Positions 41,769-51,307 of a stretch of 64,000 nt of DNA are shown piece after piece. The translations under genes were made by a program, and so were the position numbers. Under the pieces are notes generated by a model that did not search any database, had not been told where the DNA came from, and was given only the letters and a program-made list of their open reading frames with translations. The DNA is from an uncultured Mucilaginibacter sp. (lineage in GTDB: Bacteria > Bacteroidota > Bacteroidia > Sphingobacteriales > Sphingobacteriaceae). Where the stretch lies: NCBI RefSeq assembly GCF_913773635.1, contig NZ_CAJYGQ010000006.1, forward strand, positions 496,001 through 560,000, read 5' to 3'. Numbering within the stretch: the stretch's first letter is position 1; each line of letters opens with the position of its first letter.

Positions 41769-44279
41769 ATGACTGATAATATAAAGCCCACGCTAGATGA
41801 TTCTGCAGTTTTGCAGGTATTAGCGCAAAGTAAAAAGGCTACCGCTATTTATAATTCCGAGGATCTCCATATACGTTTTGTTAATGATTCAATGCTCCGC
41901 ATTTGGGGTAAGGACAGGAGTATAATTGGAAAAACTTTTGAAGAAGCTATACCGGAAATAAAAGGACAGCCATTTACTGCTTTATTGCAAAATGTTTGGC
42001 GTACAGGCGAAACATACGTAGCGGAATGTATGCCTGCCGATTTACTGATTGATGGAGAACTTAAGCGCTCTCTATTTGATTTTGAATATAAGGCCATCAA
42101 GAAAGATGATGGAAGCACTTTATGCATACTCCATACAGCTACCGATGTTACGCAGCAACAAAAGTACTGGCAGGAAATAAGGGAGCGTATTGAGAATGAA
42201 CAGCAGTTAGTTGAAGAGCTTACCGCAAATAACGAAGAATTACGCTCACTAAACGAGGAATTAGCTGCTATAAGCGAAGAGAATCGTAATTCGCTTGAGC
42301 AACTGGCTATGGCAAAGCAGGCCGGTGGTGTGGGAATATTTGATTTAGATGTAACTCATGACGTACTCATTTGGGATGAGCGCTGTAAAGAATTGTTCGG
42401 TGTATCCCCCAAACAAAAGGTTACTTACTCTTCAGACTTTGTAAACGGATTACATCCTGATGATCATGAGCATACGGTTAATGCTGTAAACGAAGCCTAT
42501 GACAAACAAAAAACCGGCGGCAAGTATAACGTAAAATATCGCACAGTGGGTGCCGAAGATGGACTTATACGCTGGGTGCATGCCATTGGCCAGGTTCATT
42601 TTGATGCTGCTGATAAGCCGCAACGGTTCATTGGAACAGTAACTGACATAACCGAAGAAGTAAACTCAAGAGTACAGCTGGAACAAAGTGAAAGCCGTTT
42701 GCAAGATGCCAATGAAGAGTTATATGCAATTAACGAAGAGCAGGCATCAATAAACGAAGAACTACGAGCTACCAATGAGGAGCTGGCCGATACACAATCG
42801 CAGCTTTTAGAATCAAACAATAATCTTAACGAAAGCAGGGCCCGTTTACGCGACGTGTTAGAGCAGGCCCCTGTAGGTATGTGTGTTTTGCGGGGCCCTG
42901 ATCATGTCATTGAAATTGCAAATGAAGCTATCCTCAATATATGGGGACGAAAGCTTGAAGAAGTAATTGATCGTCCGCATAGGCAAGCACGCCCCGAACT
43001 GGAAGGGCAGCCGGTGTTTGGCTGGCTGGATAACGTTTACAGAACCGGTGAACGCCAGGTAAACCGTGAGTTTCGAGTAATGCTTAGGGACGGCGACGGA
43101 ACACGGGAAGCTATAGTAAATTCAGTATACGAGGCTTTGAAAGATTCATCAGGCATAATTGATGGGGTATTGATTATACTTGAAGATATTACTGAGGCCG
43201 TTAAAGAGCGCCGCGAAGCACAGCATATGCAGGAAATGTTTAGCTTGGCTATTGATGCAGGTGATCTCGGAGCTTTCTATTATAATCCCCAATCCAATCT
43301 TTTTTCAGGTAATGAAATATTAAAGAAGTGGTTTGGCTTAGGGCCAGATGAACATATTTGCCTGGAGCTAGCTACAAATGTAATTGCCGATGAAGACCGC
43401 AGGTTTGTTAACGATGCAATAGCTAACGCGCTGAATCCGGCTTCTGATGGAAATTATGATATAGAGTATACTATTATCAATCCGAATACAAATATACCAC
43501 GCATAGTTAAAGCTAAAGGTAAAGCTCGCTTTAATGCAGACGGCAAGCCCGAAAGTCTTAACGGAATGTTGTTGGATATTACTGAACGCAAGCAGGATGA
43601 ACAGCGTAAAAATGATTTTATAGGCATGGTTAGTCATGAGTTAAAAACTCCGCTCACCTCGGTCAACGCTTACATCCAGATGCTGCAAGGCCGTTCGGTT
43701 AAAAATCAGGACGTTTTTACTGCCGGCGCATTAGATAAGGTTGCCAACCAAATCAAAAAGATGACTGTCATCATCAATGGATTTTTGAATGTGTCAAGAT
43801 TCGAGTCGGGCAAGATTCATATTGACAAGCAGTTTTTTGATATGGCCGAGCTGGTTAAAGAGGTTGAAGATGAATCGTTAACTACAATCAGTAGCCACAA
43901 AGTTTTGTTCGCACCTGTAGAGTATACTCCTGTAATTGCCGATCGTGATAAAATTGGTCAGGTTATTAATAATTTAATAAGTAATGCGGTAAAATATTCA
44001 CCGCAAGGCAGTACAATACAAATTGCCTGCGTAACCAAAGATAATTTTGCCGAGGTGTGCGTTACAGATGCCGGTATGGGTGTAAAACCCGAAGATCAGC
44101 AAAGGTTGTTTGACCGGTATTATCGCGTAAAGGGAGACCATATGACTGCAATTTCCGGCTTTGGAATTGGTTTATACCTTTGTTCAGAAATCGTGTCTCG
44201 TCACAACGGCAACATATGGGTTGAAAGTGAATTTGGAAAAGGATCTACATTTTGTTTTAAAATACCTATAGTAAGTTAA
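41769..44279 (+). CDS. Multi-PAS sensor histidine kinase
   Basis: 836 residues without signal peptide or TM helix, so cytosolic. There are four PAS-type domains (about 15-135, 195-300, 365-480, 485-610), with two Glu/Asn/Leu-rich coiled coils between them (NNEELRSLNEELAAISEENR and INEELRATNEELADTQSQLL). PAC-like ends recur (FIGTVTDITEE, GVLIILEDITE, NGMLLDITERK). HisKA has SHELKTPLTS with His623; HATPase has NLISNAVKYSP, DAGMGV and FGIGLYL. It phosphorylates an unknown regulator; no response regulator gene is adjacent. The signal is probably a small cytosolic molecule or redox state. Confidence 0.96.
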   Translation: MTDNIKPTLDDSAVLQVLAQSKKATAIYNSEDLHIRFVNDSMLRIWGKDRSIIGKTFEEAIPEIKGQPFTALLQNVWRTGETYVAECMPADLLIDGELKRSLFDFEYKAIKKDDGSTLCILHTATDVTQQQKYWQEIRERIENEQQLVEELTANNEELRSLNEELAAISEENRNSLEQLAMAKQAGGVGIFDLDVTHDVLIWDERCKELFGVSPKQKVTYSSDFVNGLHPDDHEHTVNAVNEAYDKQKTGGKYNVKYRTVGAEDGLIRWVHAIGQVHFDAADKPQRFIGTVTDITEEVNSRVQLEQSESRLQDANEELYAINEEQASINEELRATNEELADTQSQLLESNNNLNESRARLRDVLEQAPVGMCVLRGPDHVIEIANEAILNIWGRKLEEVIDRPHRQARPELEGQPVFGWLDNVYRTGERQVNREFRVMLRDGDGTREAIVNSVYEALKDSSGIIDGVLIILEDITEAVKERREAQHMQEMFSLAIDAGDLGAFYYNPQSNLFSGNEILKKWFGLGPDEHICLELATNVIADEDRRFVNDAIANALNPASDGNYDIEYTIINPNTNIPRIVKAKGKARFNADGKPESLNGMLLDITERKQDEQRKNDFIGMVSHELKTPLTSVNAYIQMLQGRSVKNQDVFTAGALDKVANQIKKMTVIINGFLNVSRFESGKIHIDKQFFDMAELVKEVEDESLTTISSHKVLFAPVEYTPVIADRDKIGQVINNLISNAVKYSPQGSTIQIACVTKDNFAEVCVTDAGMGVKPEDQQRLFDRYYRVKGDHMTAISGFGIGLYLCSEIVSRHNGNIWVESEFGKGSTFCFKIPIVS

Positions 44280-44364
44280 CAGGTCCGCTTGTTGAGGCAT
44301 ACCTTCTTTTTAAAATGGTTGTTAAAAATTGGCTTGCTCGGTTTAAATAGACCTGTTACAAATT

Positions 44365-45423
44365 CTATTTGAGGAATGCATCAAGTGCTTTGGTTGGCTT
44401 ACCATCGTCTCCCCATGCACTTAACGCATAGTGGCTCCATGATGCTGCGCCTTGCGGTTCCCAGTACAGAACGCCAAGCCCTTTGCCGTTAGGTACCTGC
44501 TTTACCTTTTGTTGTACGGCTATGAGCATGCCATAGGTATTATGGGGCTTATTGGCCTCTCCTCCTACCTCAACAATCATTACCTCTTTGTTATACCGTT
44601 GTGCCATGTCATTCAAATTTTTGCCTAAATCATCTATGGATAGTGTATAATCAGGTTTACCTTTTAACCAGTAAGGGTAATAAGACATACCAATCACATC
44701 AAATTTGGCACCATGCAACGTCGCTTTGTCAAACCAGTTCCTAAAGCGAGCATTGTCATTTCCTCGGTCTAGATGCAGGATGACTTTACTTTTTGAGCAC
44801 ACCTTTTTTATTGCGTCGTATCCTTTGTTAATTAATTGGGCTAATTGTGGCCAGTTGTTTGTGATTCCTTCCGGATAGATCATACCACCCGGCGTTTCAT
44901 TGCCAACCTGCACCCACTCAGGATAAACTCCCGCATTTACCAAAGCTTGCATTACATCTTCAGTATAGCTGTAAACATCATCAAGCAAGGTATTAAAGTC
45001 ATGCCCTTCCCAGGCCTTGGGTTTAACCTGCTTACCCGGATCAGCCCAGGTATCACTATAATGAAAATCAATCATTATGCGCATTCCCCATTTCTTTGCT
45101 CTTACGGCCATGGCAACCGTTTCCTCTTTACTACAGTGGCCACTTGCTTTATCGTTGCTTGGATTAACCCACGTTCGTAGCCTAATGGTATTAATTTCTT
45201 TATCCTTTAAAATTTTAAAGCAGTCTTCTTCTTTACCTGCTGTGTTGTAAAACTTAAATCCGGTGGCTTCCATTTGCGGCAACCAGCTAATGTCAGCGCC
45301 TTTAGCAAATTTTGTTTTGTAATTAGTTATCTGAGCCTGTGAAAATGAAGTAAGGCAAATTGCTATTAGAAAGCACAAAAGTACCCTGCGTTTAAAAAAA
45401 TTATTGGTTGATAGTGTATTCAT
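44365..45423 (-). CDS. GH53 endo-beta-1,4-galactanase
   Basis: 352 residues with a signal peptide (VLLCFLIAICLTSFSQA). GH53 text runs throughout: KGADISWLPQMEATG, NTIRLRTWVNP, MRIMIDFHYSDTWADPGKQ, the acid/base Glu in WVQVGNETPGGM and the nucleophile Glu in VMIVEVGGE, then LGVLYWEPQGAASW. It cuts beta-1,4-galactan of plant arabinogalactan and pectin side chains. The export fits polysaccharide use, but no SusCD pair is beside it. Single gene. Confidence 0.95.
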   Translation of the reverse strand: MNTLSTNNFFKRRVLLCFLIAICLTSFSQAQITNYKTKFAKGADISWLPQMEATGFKFYNTAGKEEDCFKILKDKEINTIRLRTWVNPSNDKASGHCSKEETVAMAVRAKKWGMRIMIDFHYSDTWADPGKQVKPKAWEGHDFNTLLDDVYSYTEDVMQALVNAGVYPEWVQVGNETPGGMIYPEGITNNWPQLAQLINKGYDAIKKVCSKSKVILHLDRGNDNARFRNWFDKATLHGAKFDVIGMSYYPYWLKGKPDYTLSIDDLGKNLNDMAQRYNKEVMIVEVGGEANKPHNTYGMLIAVQQKVKQVPNGKGLGVLYWEPQGAASWSHYALSAWGDDGKPTKALDAFLK

Positions 45424-45554
45424 TGAAATTTTATCTACTTAAAATGAAAGTTGTTATAACTATCGTAATTGTTTAACAAACAGCTTATTAAGCCTGTCTG
45501 AAGTAACAAATTAAGCTGTAATTGCGTTATATTAGTATACCAATTATAAACATT

Positions 45555-45992
45555 ATGAAATTTATTTCCCGCATTCAACTTTGGGGTGATCAGAATCATC
45601 CAAAGTGGTTAGATCTGTTTCGTATAATTTTAGGTATTGTGCTGGTTTGGAAAGGCATATCTTTTATGCTTAATCTTCACGCCTTTACATCCTTAATGAC
45701 CGAATCGGGACTGCCAATGGCACTATCGTTAAGTATTGTTGCGCATCTTATTATTCTGTTACACGTTTTTGGGGGCTTTTTCATAGCCCTCGGCTCTAAC
45801 ACCCGCATGTTTTGTTTGTTAAACCTGCCAATTCTGGTTGTTGCGGTAGTTTTTGTAAACCTTAGTCAGCATATTTTTAGGCCTTATGCCGAGTTCTGGC
45901 TGTCAGTATCTGTACTGATTGGTTTGGTTGTGTTCTTGGTTGAAGGGAACGGTAAATTATCAGTAGAAAACAGAGCGGAAAAGATGGCGTGA
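45555..45992 (+). CDS. DoxX-like membrane protein
   Basis: 145 residues from ATG 45555. Four TM helices follow a short cytosolic start: LFRIILGIVLVWKGISFML, LSIVAHLIILLHVFGGFFIA, MFCLLNLPILVVAVVFVNL and WLSVSVLIGLVVFLVEG. The pattern RIxLGxxxxxxG and the small four-helix size match the DoxX family. The molecular role is unknown in this subgroup; relatives take part in thiosulfate oxidation or oxidative stress defence. Confidence 0.8.
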   Translation: MKFISRIQLWGDQNHPKWLDLFRIILGIVLVWKGISFMLNLHAFTSLMTESGLPMALSLSIVAHLIILLHVFGGFFIALGSNTRMFCLLNLPILVVAVVFVNLSQHIFRPYAEFWLSVSVLIGLVVFLVEGNGKLSVENRAEKMA

Positions 45993-46011
45993 TCTTTATA
46001 TTTCATAGATG

Positions 46012-46047
46012 AAAAAGCCCCTGTTATTTTAATACCAGGGGCTTTTT
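46012..46047. terminator. Bidirectional terminator between the DoxX-like and rlmB genes
   Basis: AAAAAGCCCCTG (46012-46023) pairs with CAGGGGCTTTTT (46036-46047) around a 12-nt loop; A- and T-runs on both sides allow use in both directions. Confidence 0.9.
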
Positions 46048-46049
46048 TT

Positions 46050-46820
46050 TTATTGTCCAGCCGTTCTTTGTCTTACTGCCTCGTACAATATAATTCCTGC
46101 AGATACAGAAACGTTGAGCGATTCAATTTCGCCAAACATTGGAATTTTGGCCAGATGGTCTGAAATCCTGATTATATCATTTCTTATACCATCTTCTTCC
46201 GAGCCCATTATTACAGCTGTAGGCACAGTGTAATCGGGCTTGTAAAGGTAATCGTTGGTTTTTTCGGTACAACATACCAGTTGTAAACCCGACTCCTGTA
46301 AAAAACGTACAGTTTGCACAAAATTTTCGTGGCGGCAAACAGGTATTTTGTAAAGTGCGCCTGCTGATGTTTTAACACCATCGGCATTAATTTGCGCCGA
46401 ACCCTTAGCTGGTATTAATATGGCATGCACACCGGCACATTCCGCTGTACGCGCTATAGCTCCCATGTTGCGCACATCGGTTATGCTATCCAGCACCAAT
46501 ATAAGCGGCACCTCACCTTTTTCATAAATTTCAGGTATAATGTTTTCAATCCGTTGATAGGTAATTGGCGAAATTACAGCTACCGCACCCTGATGATTTT
46601 TAGTGGTCATGCGGTTCAGTTTCTCTACCGGAACAAATTGAGCCGTAAGCTGATATTCAGCTACAGTTTCCTTAAGCTCCTGATAAAGCTGACCGGTTAA
46701 TCCGCGCTGTATGTAAAGCGCTTCAATATCCTTTCCCGATACAATGGCCTCAATAATAGCCCTTATGCCAAAAATAAATTGCGCGTTGTTACTGCGCCGG
46801 GGTGGATAATTGTCTGCCAT
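46050..46820 (-). CDS. rlmB: 23S rRNA 2'-O-methyltransferase, RlmB/TrmH (SpoU) family
   Basis: 256 residues from ATG 46820. An N-terminal substrate-binding domain (IFGIRAIIEAIVSGKDIEAL) is followed by the knotted SPOUT domain: VLDSITDVRNMGAIARTAEC (motif 1, N and R), VIMGSEEDGI (motif 2) and IPMFGEIESLNVSVSAGIIL (motif 3). It uses SAM to methylate a ribose, in E. coli G2251 of 23S rRNA. The longer start at 46844 falls in the promoter element TACTTTTG (46842-46849, minus strand), so 46820 is preferred. Confidence 0.95.
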   Translation of the reverse strand: MADNYPPRRSNNAQFIFGIRAIIEAIVSGKDIEALYIQRGLTGQLYQELKETVAEYQLTAQFVPVEKLNRMTTKNHQGAVAVISPITYQRIENIIPEIYEKGEVPLILVLDSITDVRNMGAIARTAECAGVHAILIPAKGSAQINADGVKTSAGALYKIPVCRHENFVQTVRFLQESGLQLVCCTEKTNDYLYKPDYTVPTAVIMGSEEDGIRNDIIRISDHLAKIPMFGEIESLNVSVSAGIILYEAVRQRTAGQ

Positions 46821-46841
46821 GTTTTTATAAAAATAAGATGC

Positions 46842-46849
46842 CAAAAGTA
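46842..46849 (-). promoter_or_regulatory. Promoter -7 element of rlmB
   Basis: TACTTTTG on the minus strand, exact TAnnTTTG, 22 bp before ATG 46820; it decides the start. Confidence 0.5.
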
Positions 46850-47016
46850 CACATTATTACGGGCAAAATGCGTTCTATGTAAATAAGAGCAGATGGTTTA
46901 CATAATCAATACAAAATTGGTGTGAATAATTTGAACACTAAGCCGTTAAAAACTTTTCAACAGCGCTAGTGAGTAATTAAAGCAAATTAGTGTTAAGCCA
47001 CCACCTCTATTTTGTA

Positions 47017-47024
47017 TATTTTTG
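47017..47024 (+). promoter_or_regulatory. Promoter -7 element of dnaB
   Basis: TATTTTTG is an exact TAnnTTTG match 30 bp before ATG 47054. It covers the upstream in-frame start at 47012, which can be set aside. Confidence 0.5.
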
Positions 47025-47053
47025 CTCCCCCACTATTTCTGGAGAAACCCATA

Positions 47054-48613
47054 ATGATATTTGAAAATAACAACCGTACAGGCAATGATCGTCGCAGTAA
47101 AACTTATGCTGCAAGTAACATGCTCGCTGGTAAGCTGCCCCCTCAGGCCCGTGATTTAGAGGAGGCTGTACTTGGCGCGCTGATGTTAGAAAAAGATGCA
47201 TTGTCTTCGGTTATTGACGTGTTGAAGCCGGAGGTGTTCTATGTTGAATCGCATCAAAAAATCTTCAACGCCATTCGTATACTTTTCGAAAAAACATCAC
47301 CTGTTGATATTTTGACTGTTACCGCACAACTGCGCATGCAGGGTGAGCTTGAAATGGTAGGTGGTGCATTTTACATTACTGAACTTACCAACCGTGTAGC
47401 TTCGGCGGCTAACATTGAATACCACGCCCGTATAATTATTCAAAAATATATTCAACGCGAGCTAATACGTATATCAACAGATACCATTAACCTTGCGTAT
47501 GAAGATACTACGGACATTCTTGAACTATTAGACCGTGCGGAAAAAAACCTTTTCGATATAGCTCAAAACAACCTAAGGCGCGACTCGCGTAAAATGGATG
47601 ATTTGATGCAGGAGACCTTAAAGGAAATTGAGGAGCTCAAAAATAAGACTGACGGGCTTACAGGTATAGGTACGGGCTTCACTGACCTAGACCGCATGAC
47701 ATCGGGCTGGCAAAAATCAGATTTGGTTATTATTGCTGCCCGCCCGGCAATGGGTAAAACGGCGTTTGTATTAAGCTGTGCACGTAATGCCGCCGTTGAT
47801 TTTAATAAACCTGTAGTAGTGTTTTCTTTGGAGATGTCGTCGGTTCAGTTGGTTAACCGTTTGATATCGGGCGAGGCGGAAATTGAGCAGGAAAAAATCA
47901 GAAAAGGTAAAATGGAGGAGTGGGAATGGCAACAGATTCACTCTAAAATTGGCCGCTTAGAGGCAGCCCCTCTTATTATTGATGACACACCGGGCTTAAA
48001 TATATTTGAGTTCCGCGCAAAATGCCGTCGTTTAAAATCACAACATGATATTCAATTAATCATCATCGACTATTTGCAGTTGATGACGGGTAAGGTTGAC
48101 GGTAAAGGCGGAGGTAACCGTGAGCAGGAAATTGGTAGTATATCTCGTGCCCTTAAAATGGTAGCCAAAGAACTACAAGTGCCGGTAATTGCGCTTTCGC
48201 AGTTGAGCCGGGCAGTTGAGAGCCGTCCAGGTGGATCAAAGCGTCCAATGTTGTCTGACTTACGTGAGTCGGGCTCTATTGAGCAGGATGCCGATATGGT
48301 GCTATTCCTTTATCGTCCGGAATACTACGGTTTGGAGTTTGACGAAGACAACAACCCAACTAAAGGGGTTGGTGAAGTTATTATAGCCAAGCACCGTAAT
48401 GGTGAAACCGGTACTGTAAGGCTTAAGTTTGTGGGCAAGTATGTTAAGTTTGCCGATTTGGAAACCAGCATGGACAATTATCTTCCACCGGGTGGCGGCG
48501 GCGGAAATGCATTCTCTGGCTTATCCCCATCACAGGGTTTTGACAGTAATCCGGGCAACATTATAATCAGGCCTTCCCGTATGGATGACATGGATGATGA
48601 AGCTCCTTTTTAA
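47054..48613 (+). CDS. dnaB: Replicative DNA helicase
   Basis: 519 residues from ATG 47054. The N-terminal collar domain is about 25-130 (PPQARDLEEAVLGALML, FYVESHQKIF). The RecA-like helicase domain begins near 205: TGIGTGFTDLDRMTSGWQKS, Walker A AARPAMGKT near 228-236, Walker B IIIDYLQLM, and SRAVESRPGGSKRPMLSDLR with the ESGSIEQDAD motif. It ends in a Gly-rich, acidic tail (PPGGGGGNAF ... MDDEAPF). It unwinds DNA at the replication fork. No intein is present. The terminator lies inside the convergent chrA gene. Confidence 0.98.
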   Translation: MIFENNNRTGNDRRSKTYAASNMLAGKLPPQARDLEEAVLGALMLEKDALSSVIDVLKPEVFYVESHQKIFNAIRILFEKTSPVDILTVTAQLRMQGELEMVGGAFYITELTNRVASAANIEYHARIIIQKYIQRELIRISTDTINLAYEDTTDILELLDRAEKNLFDIAQNNLRRDSRKMDDLMQETLKEIEELKNKTDGLTGIGTGFTDLDRMTSGWQKSDLVIIAARPAMGKTAFVLSCARNAAVDFNKPVVVFSLEMSSVQLVNRLISGEAEIEQEKIRKGKMEEWEWQQIHSKIGRLEAAPLIIDDTPGLNIFEFRAKCRRLKSQHDIQLIIIDYLQLMTGKVDGKGGGNREQEIGSISRALKMVAKELQVPVIALSQLSRAVESRPGGSKRPMLSDLRESGSIEQDADMVLFLYRPEYYGLEFDEDNNPTKGVGEVIIAKHRNGETGTVRLKFVGKYVKFADLETSMDNYLPPGGGGGNAFSGLSPSQGFDSNPGNIIIRPSRMDDMDDEAPF

Positions 48614-48618
48614 ATAAA

Positions 48619-49818
48619 TTAAATTAACAATCCTAATACAACGCCTGCCAAAATAACGACAGGCGTTTTTATTTTAGTAAAGTACAGGAGACAGAAAGTG
48701 CAAATCATAATAAGGTAAGACATCCAATCGGTACCGAAAGGTGCTACCAACAGGATTAGTGCGGTAGCCATAAAGCCTACTGCTACGGCATTTATACCAC
48801 TGAGCGAGTTTTTAATGCGTGTAATCTTTTTCAAATCTTCCCAAAACGGAACTATAAAAAGTATTAAAATTAAGCCTGGCAAGTTGATGCCGATAACGGC
48901 TACTATACTACCAATAACCTCACCAGCAATTCCATAGCCCTTGTTACCTAAAGTAATTGCTCCAACAAATGAAGTAAATGAAAAGGTTGGTCCCGGTAAG
49001 GCCTGTTGAAGTGCGTACCCCGACAAGAATTCAGCATTGCTTAAGTAATGCTTTAATTCAACAAATTCGGTATACATCAACGGTACCAATACTTGCCCAC
49101 CGCCGAAAATCAGAATACCGTTACGATAAAAGTTTTCAAACAAACGTACTGGCAAACTAAACGGTGAAGTTCTGTTGATCAACGCACCCAGTGCGCCAAA
49201 GAATAATAGTATGCCAATAAAGTAACCTACCTTTTTGGGGTTTACATTTGAAAACAACTTAACCCTTATGGCGTCTTCCACAGGTTGTGTTTCGAATGCT
49301 GATGATATGATGCCGCCAAGCAAAATCAGTAGCGGAAACGCATAAGGGTTTTGCAGTATAAGTGTCGCTATTAATGAGCCCGTTGCCAGGTAAGCGCTTA
49401 CCCTGCTATTGACTATCTTTTGCGCAAATGTTACAGCAGCATAAGCAACAATACCAACGGCGGCAGGCCGTATGAAATGTAAAATGTCATTTATTTTTCC
49501 TGTAGAGGCAAAGGTTTTGTAACCTATTGCAGCCAGGCACATAATAGCTGCTGAAGGCAAAACCCAAATTAAAAAAGTTAACAAGGCCAGCCGCAACCCT
49601 CCTACCTTCCAGGCAACGCCAACGAGCGTTTGGGTTGACGATGGTCCGGGCAAAATTTGCGATAAAGCACTCAACTCCATCAGCTCTGCTTCCGTAACAT
49701 ACTTTCTCTTTTCTACAAAATCACGCAGCAATATAGCTACATGCGCCTGCGGCCCGCCAAATGTACTGAAGGTGTAAACCAAAGTATCGCGAAGAAAAAG
49801 CAGCTGGCGGTTTTTCAA
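48619..49818 (-). CDS. chrA: Chromate transporter, two-domain ChrA type
   Basis: 399 residues, about ten TM helices in two homologous halves. The first half has FSTFGGPQAHVAILLRDFVE and LSALSQILPGPSSTQTLVGV; the second has FGGGQVLVPLMYTEFV and YALQQALPGPTFSFTSFVG. The paired FGGP and PGP motifs mark the long-chain CHR family. It exports chromate or related anions. The 3' end is 5 bp from dnaB and contains the hairpin that would stop dnaB transcripts. Confidence 0.93.
   Translation of the reverse strand: MKNRQLLFLRDTLVYTFSTFGGPQAHVAILLRDFVEKRKYVTEAELMELSALSQILPGPSSTQTLVGVAWKVGGLRLALLTFLIWVLPSAAIMCLAAIGYKTFASTGKINDILHFIRPAAVGIVAYAAVTFAQKIVNSRVSAYLATGSLIATLILQNPYAFPLLILLGGIISSAFETQPVEDAIRVKLFSNVNPKKVGYFIGILLFFGALGALINRTSPFSLPVRLFENFYRNGILIFGGGQVLVPLMYTEFVELKHYLSNAEFLSGYALQQALPGPTFSFTSFVGAITLGNKGYGIAGEVIGSIVAVIGINLPGLILILFIVPFWEDLKKITRIKNSLSGINAVAVGFMATALILLVAPFGTDWMSYLIMICTFCLLYFTKIKTPVVILAGVVLGLLI
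48640..48670 (+). terminator. dnaB terminator located inside the chrA coding end
   Basis: AACGCCTG (48640-48647) pairs with CAGGCGTT (48660-48667) and continues into TTTTT on the plus strand. It is antisense to the last codons of chrA. Confidence 0.65.
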
Positions 49819-49925
49819 TGGACGGGAGTGTTGTTAATGGAATAATTGTTTAAGTAACGGATGATTACCAGTAGAATAAGCTTTATTGATTGTTAAAAAT
49901 GATCTCCGTTTGCCAACTCAGGTTG

Positions 49926-50270
49926 CTAATAGTCATCATCATCGTCGTCATATAAACCTGAAGCCTGGTTATACGCAGATTGTAGTTCCGACAGCGCATG
50001 ATTATCTCGTTTTTGACGGGTTATTTGCATGCCTTGCTGATAGGTTCTCAATGCATCTTCCTTGCGGTTCAACTGTTCATATAGCTTACCCAAATGGTAA
50101 TAGGTGCCGCTATAGTTGGGATGATTATTAACCAGTCCTTCAAAATACTTAAGGGCATTATCAGTGTCTTTGAGTTTTAAATATTCAGTTGCTAAAGCAT
50201 ATTGAACAAACTCGTCATTAGGCTCGCTTTGTAAAAATTCGAGCAGTTTTTGTAAGCGGTTAGCCTGCAT
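49926..50270 (-). CDS. Small tetratricopeptide-repeat protein
   Basis: 114 residues from ATG 50270. Two to three TPRs: EFVQYALATEYLKLKDTDNA, SGTYYHLGKLYEQLNRKEDA and a partial third. It ends in a run of Asp residues (LYDDDDDDY). No signal peptide. It is a likely protein-protein adaptor with no visible partner. The longer start at 50315 falls in the promoter element at 50313-50320. Confidence 0.85.
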   Translation of the reverse strand: MQANRLQKLLEFLQSEPNDEFVQYALATEYLKLKDTDNALKYFEGLVNNHPNYSGTYYHLGKLYEQLNRKEDALRTYQQGMQITRQKRDNHALSELQSAYNQASGLYDDDDDDY

Positions 50271-50292
50271 TTTAAACTGTGTGTTTTTTGTG

Positions 50293-50320
50293 TACTTTTG
50301 CCAATAAGGCCGCAAAATTA
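50293..50320. promoter_or_regulatory. Back-to-back promoter elements
   Basis: TACTTTTG on the plus strand (50293-50300) and TAATTTTG on the minus strand (50313-50320), both exact TAnnTTTG. The minus element fits the TPR gene. The plus element would give the nuclease gene a leader of about 200 nt. Confidence 0.4.
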
Positions 50321-50522
50321 TGCTGCCTGCTGTGCAAATGTAATGTTTGGCGGCTATAGCATCAACCTTGTAACAGTTATCACGTTTGTGCGGGCATATA
50401 AAATTGCCTTTTCTGCAACAAACCCGGGCTTAACAGGTTTAAGGGATTATAGTAGCAAACAGTTAGTACGGCATAAAATATGCTATACAGCCGTTAAAGG
50501 TTAAGTTGTGATGGGTAATAAC

Positions 50523-51125
50523 ATGAAAAAAATAAAGCTCGATATTGTTGGTTTATCTTACAGCCAAACACAATCGGGTGCATATGCTTTAGTTTTAGGC
50601 GAAGTTAGCGGCCGTCGCCGGTTGCCCATAATAATAGGCAGCTTTGAGGCGCAGGCAATTGCCATTGAAATTGAAAAAATGACGCCCAGCCGCCCGCTCA
50701 CCCATGATTTATTCAAAAGTTTTGCGCAGGCTTACAGCATCAACATCCAGGAAGTAATTATTTACAACCTGGTTGACGGGATTTTTTATGCCAAACTTAT
50801 TTGCTCTGACGGCAAAAAAACAACCGAAATTGACGCGCGTACCTCAGATGCTATTGCAATGGCTGTTAGATTTTCATGCCCCATTTATACACATGAGTTT
50901 ATATTATCCACCGCGGGTATTGTAATTGAAGGTAACGATTTTGTTTATTTGGAAAATCTGAGCGAACCCGGTGAAGAAAAGCAAGCAGCTGCAGGTAGTG
51001 TAAACAATTATACATCACTAAGTACTGATGAATTAAAAAACCTGCTTAAAGATGCACTTAATGAAGAAGCATACGAAAAGGCGGCAAAAATCAGAGATGA
51101 ACTTAATAAGCGCAAAGCATCTTAA
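50523..51125 (+). CDS. Bifunctional nuclease family protein (DUF151) with UVR motif
   Basis: 200 residues from ATG 50523; starts at 50508 (GTG) and 50511 (ATG) add only a few residues. The DUF151/BFN domain is about 1-135: YALVLGEVSGRRRLPIIIGS, EAQAIAIEIE, RPLTHDLFKSF and ARTSDAIAMAVRFSCPI. A C-terminal UVR-like helical hairpin follows (LLKDALNEEAYEKAAKIRDE). The family includes plant nucleases acting on RNA and DNA; the bacterial role is not settled. The UVR motif suggests docking to UvrB or Clp-type partners. Confidence 0.92.
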   Translation: MKKIKLDIVGLSYSQTQSGAYALVLGEVSGRRRLPIIIGSFEAQAIAIEIEKMTPSRPLTHDLFKSFAQAYSINIQEVIIYNLVDGIFYAKLICSDGKKTTEIDARTSDAIAMAVRFSCPIYTHEFILSTAGIVIEGNDFVYLENLSEPGEEKQAAAGSVNNYTSLSTDELKNLLKDALNEEAYEKAAKIRDELNKRKAS

Positions 51126-51307
51126 ATTATACTGCATAAGGTTTATTTATTGCTCTTGTGGCAATAACTTCCTCGTGGATTGATAAGTTGCCATGTGCGA
51201 TAATATTGCAGTTTTCTTACGCGAAAATCTTTTTCATATCGCAATATTTATCTACTTTTCCCCTTTAATTAAAACTATTATTACCCGATTAAACTCTTCG
51301 TGCTTTT

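Noticed and set aside
44278..44357. AACAGGTC / GACCTGTT inverted repeat between the PAS kinase and GH53 genes
   Set aside because: The 8-bp arms are 64 bp apart with no T-tract, too weak for a terminator call.
50298..50504. 68-codon plus-strand frame before the nuclease gene
   Set aside because: It begins inside a promoter element, and its sequence shows no family or signal; a chance open frame is more likely.
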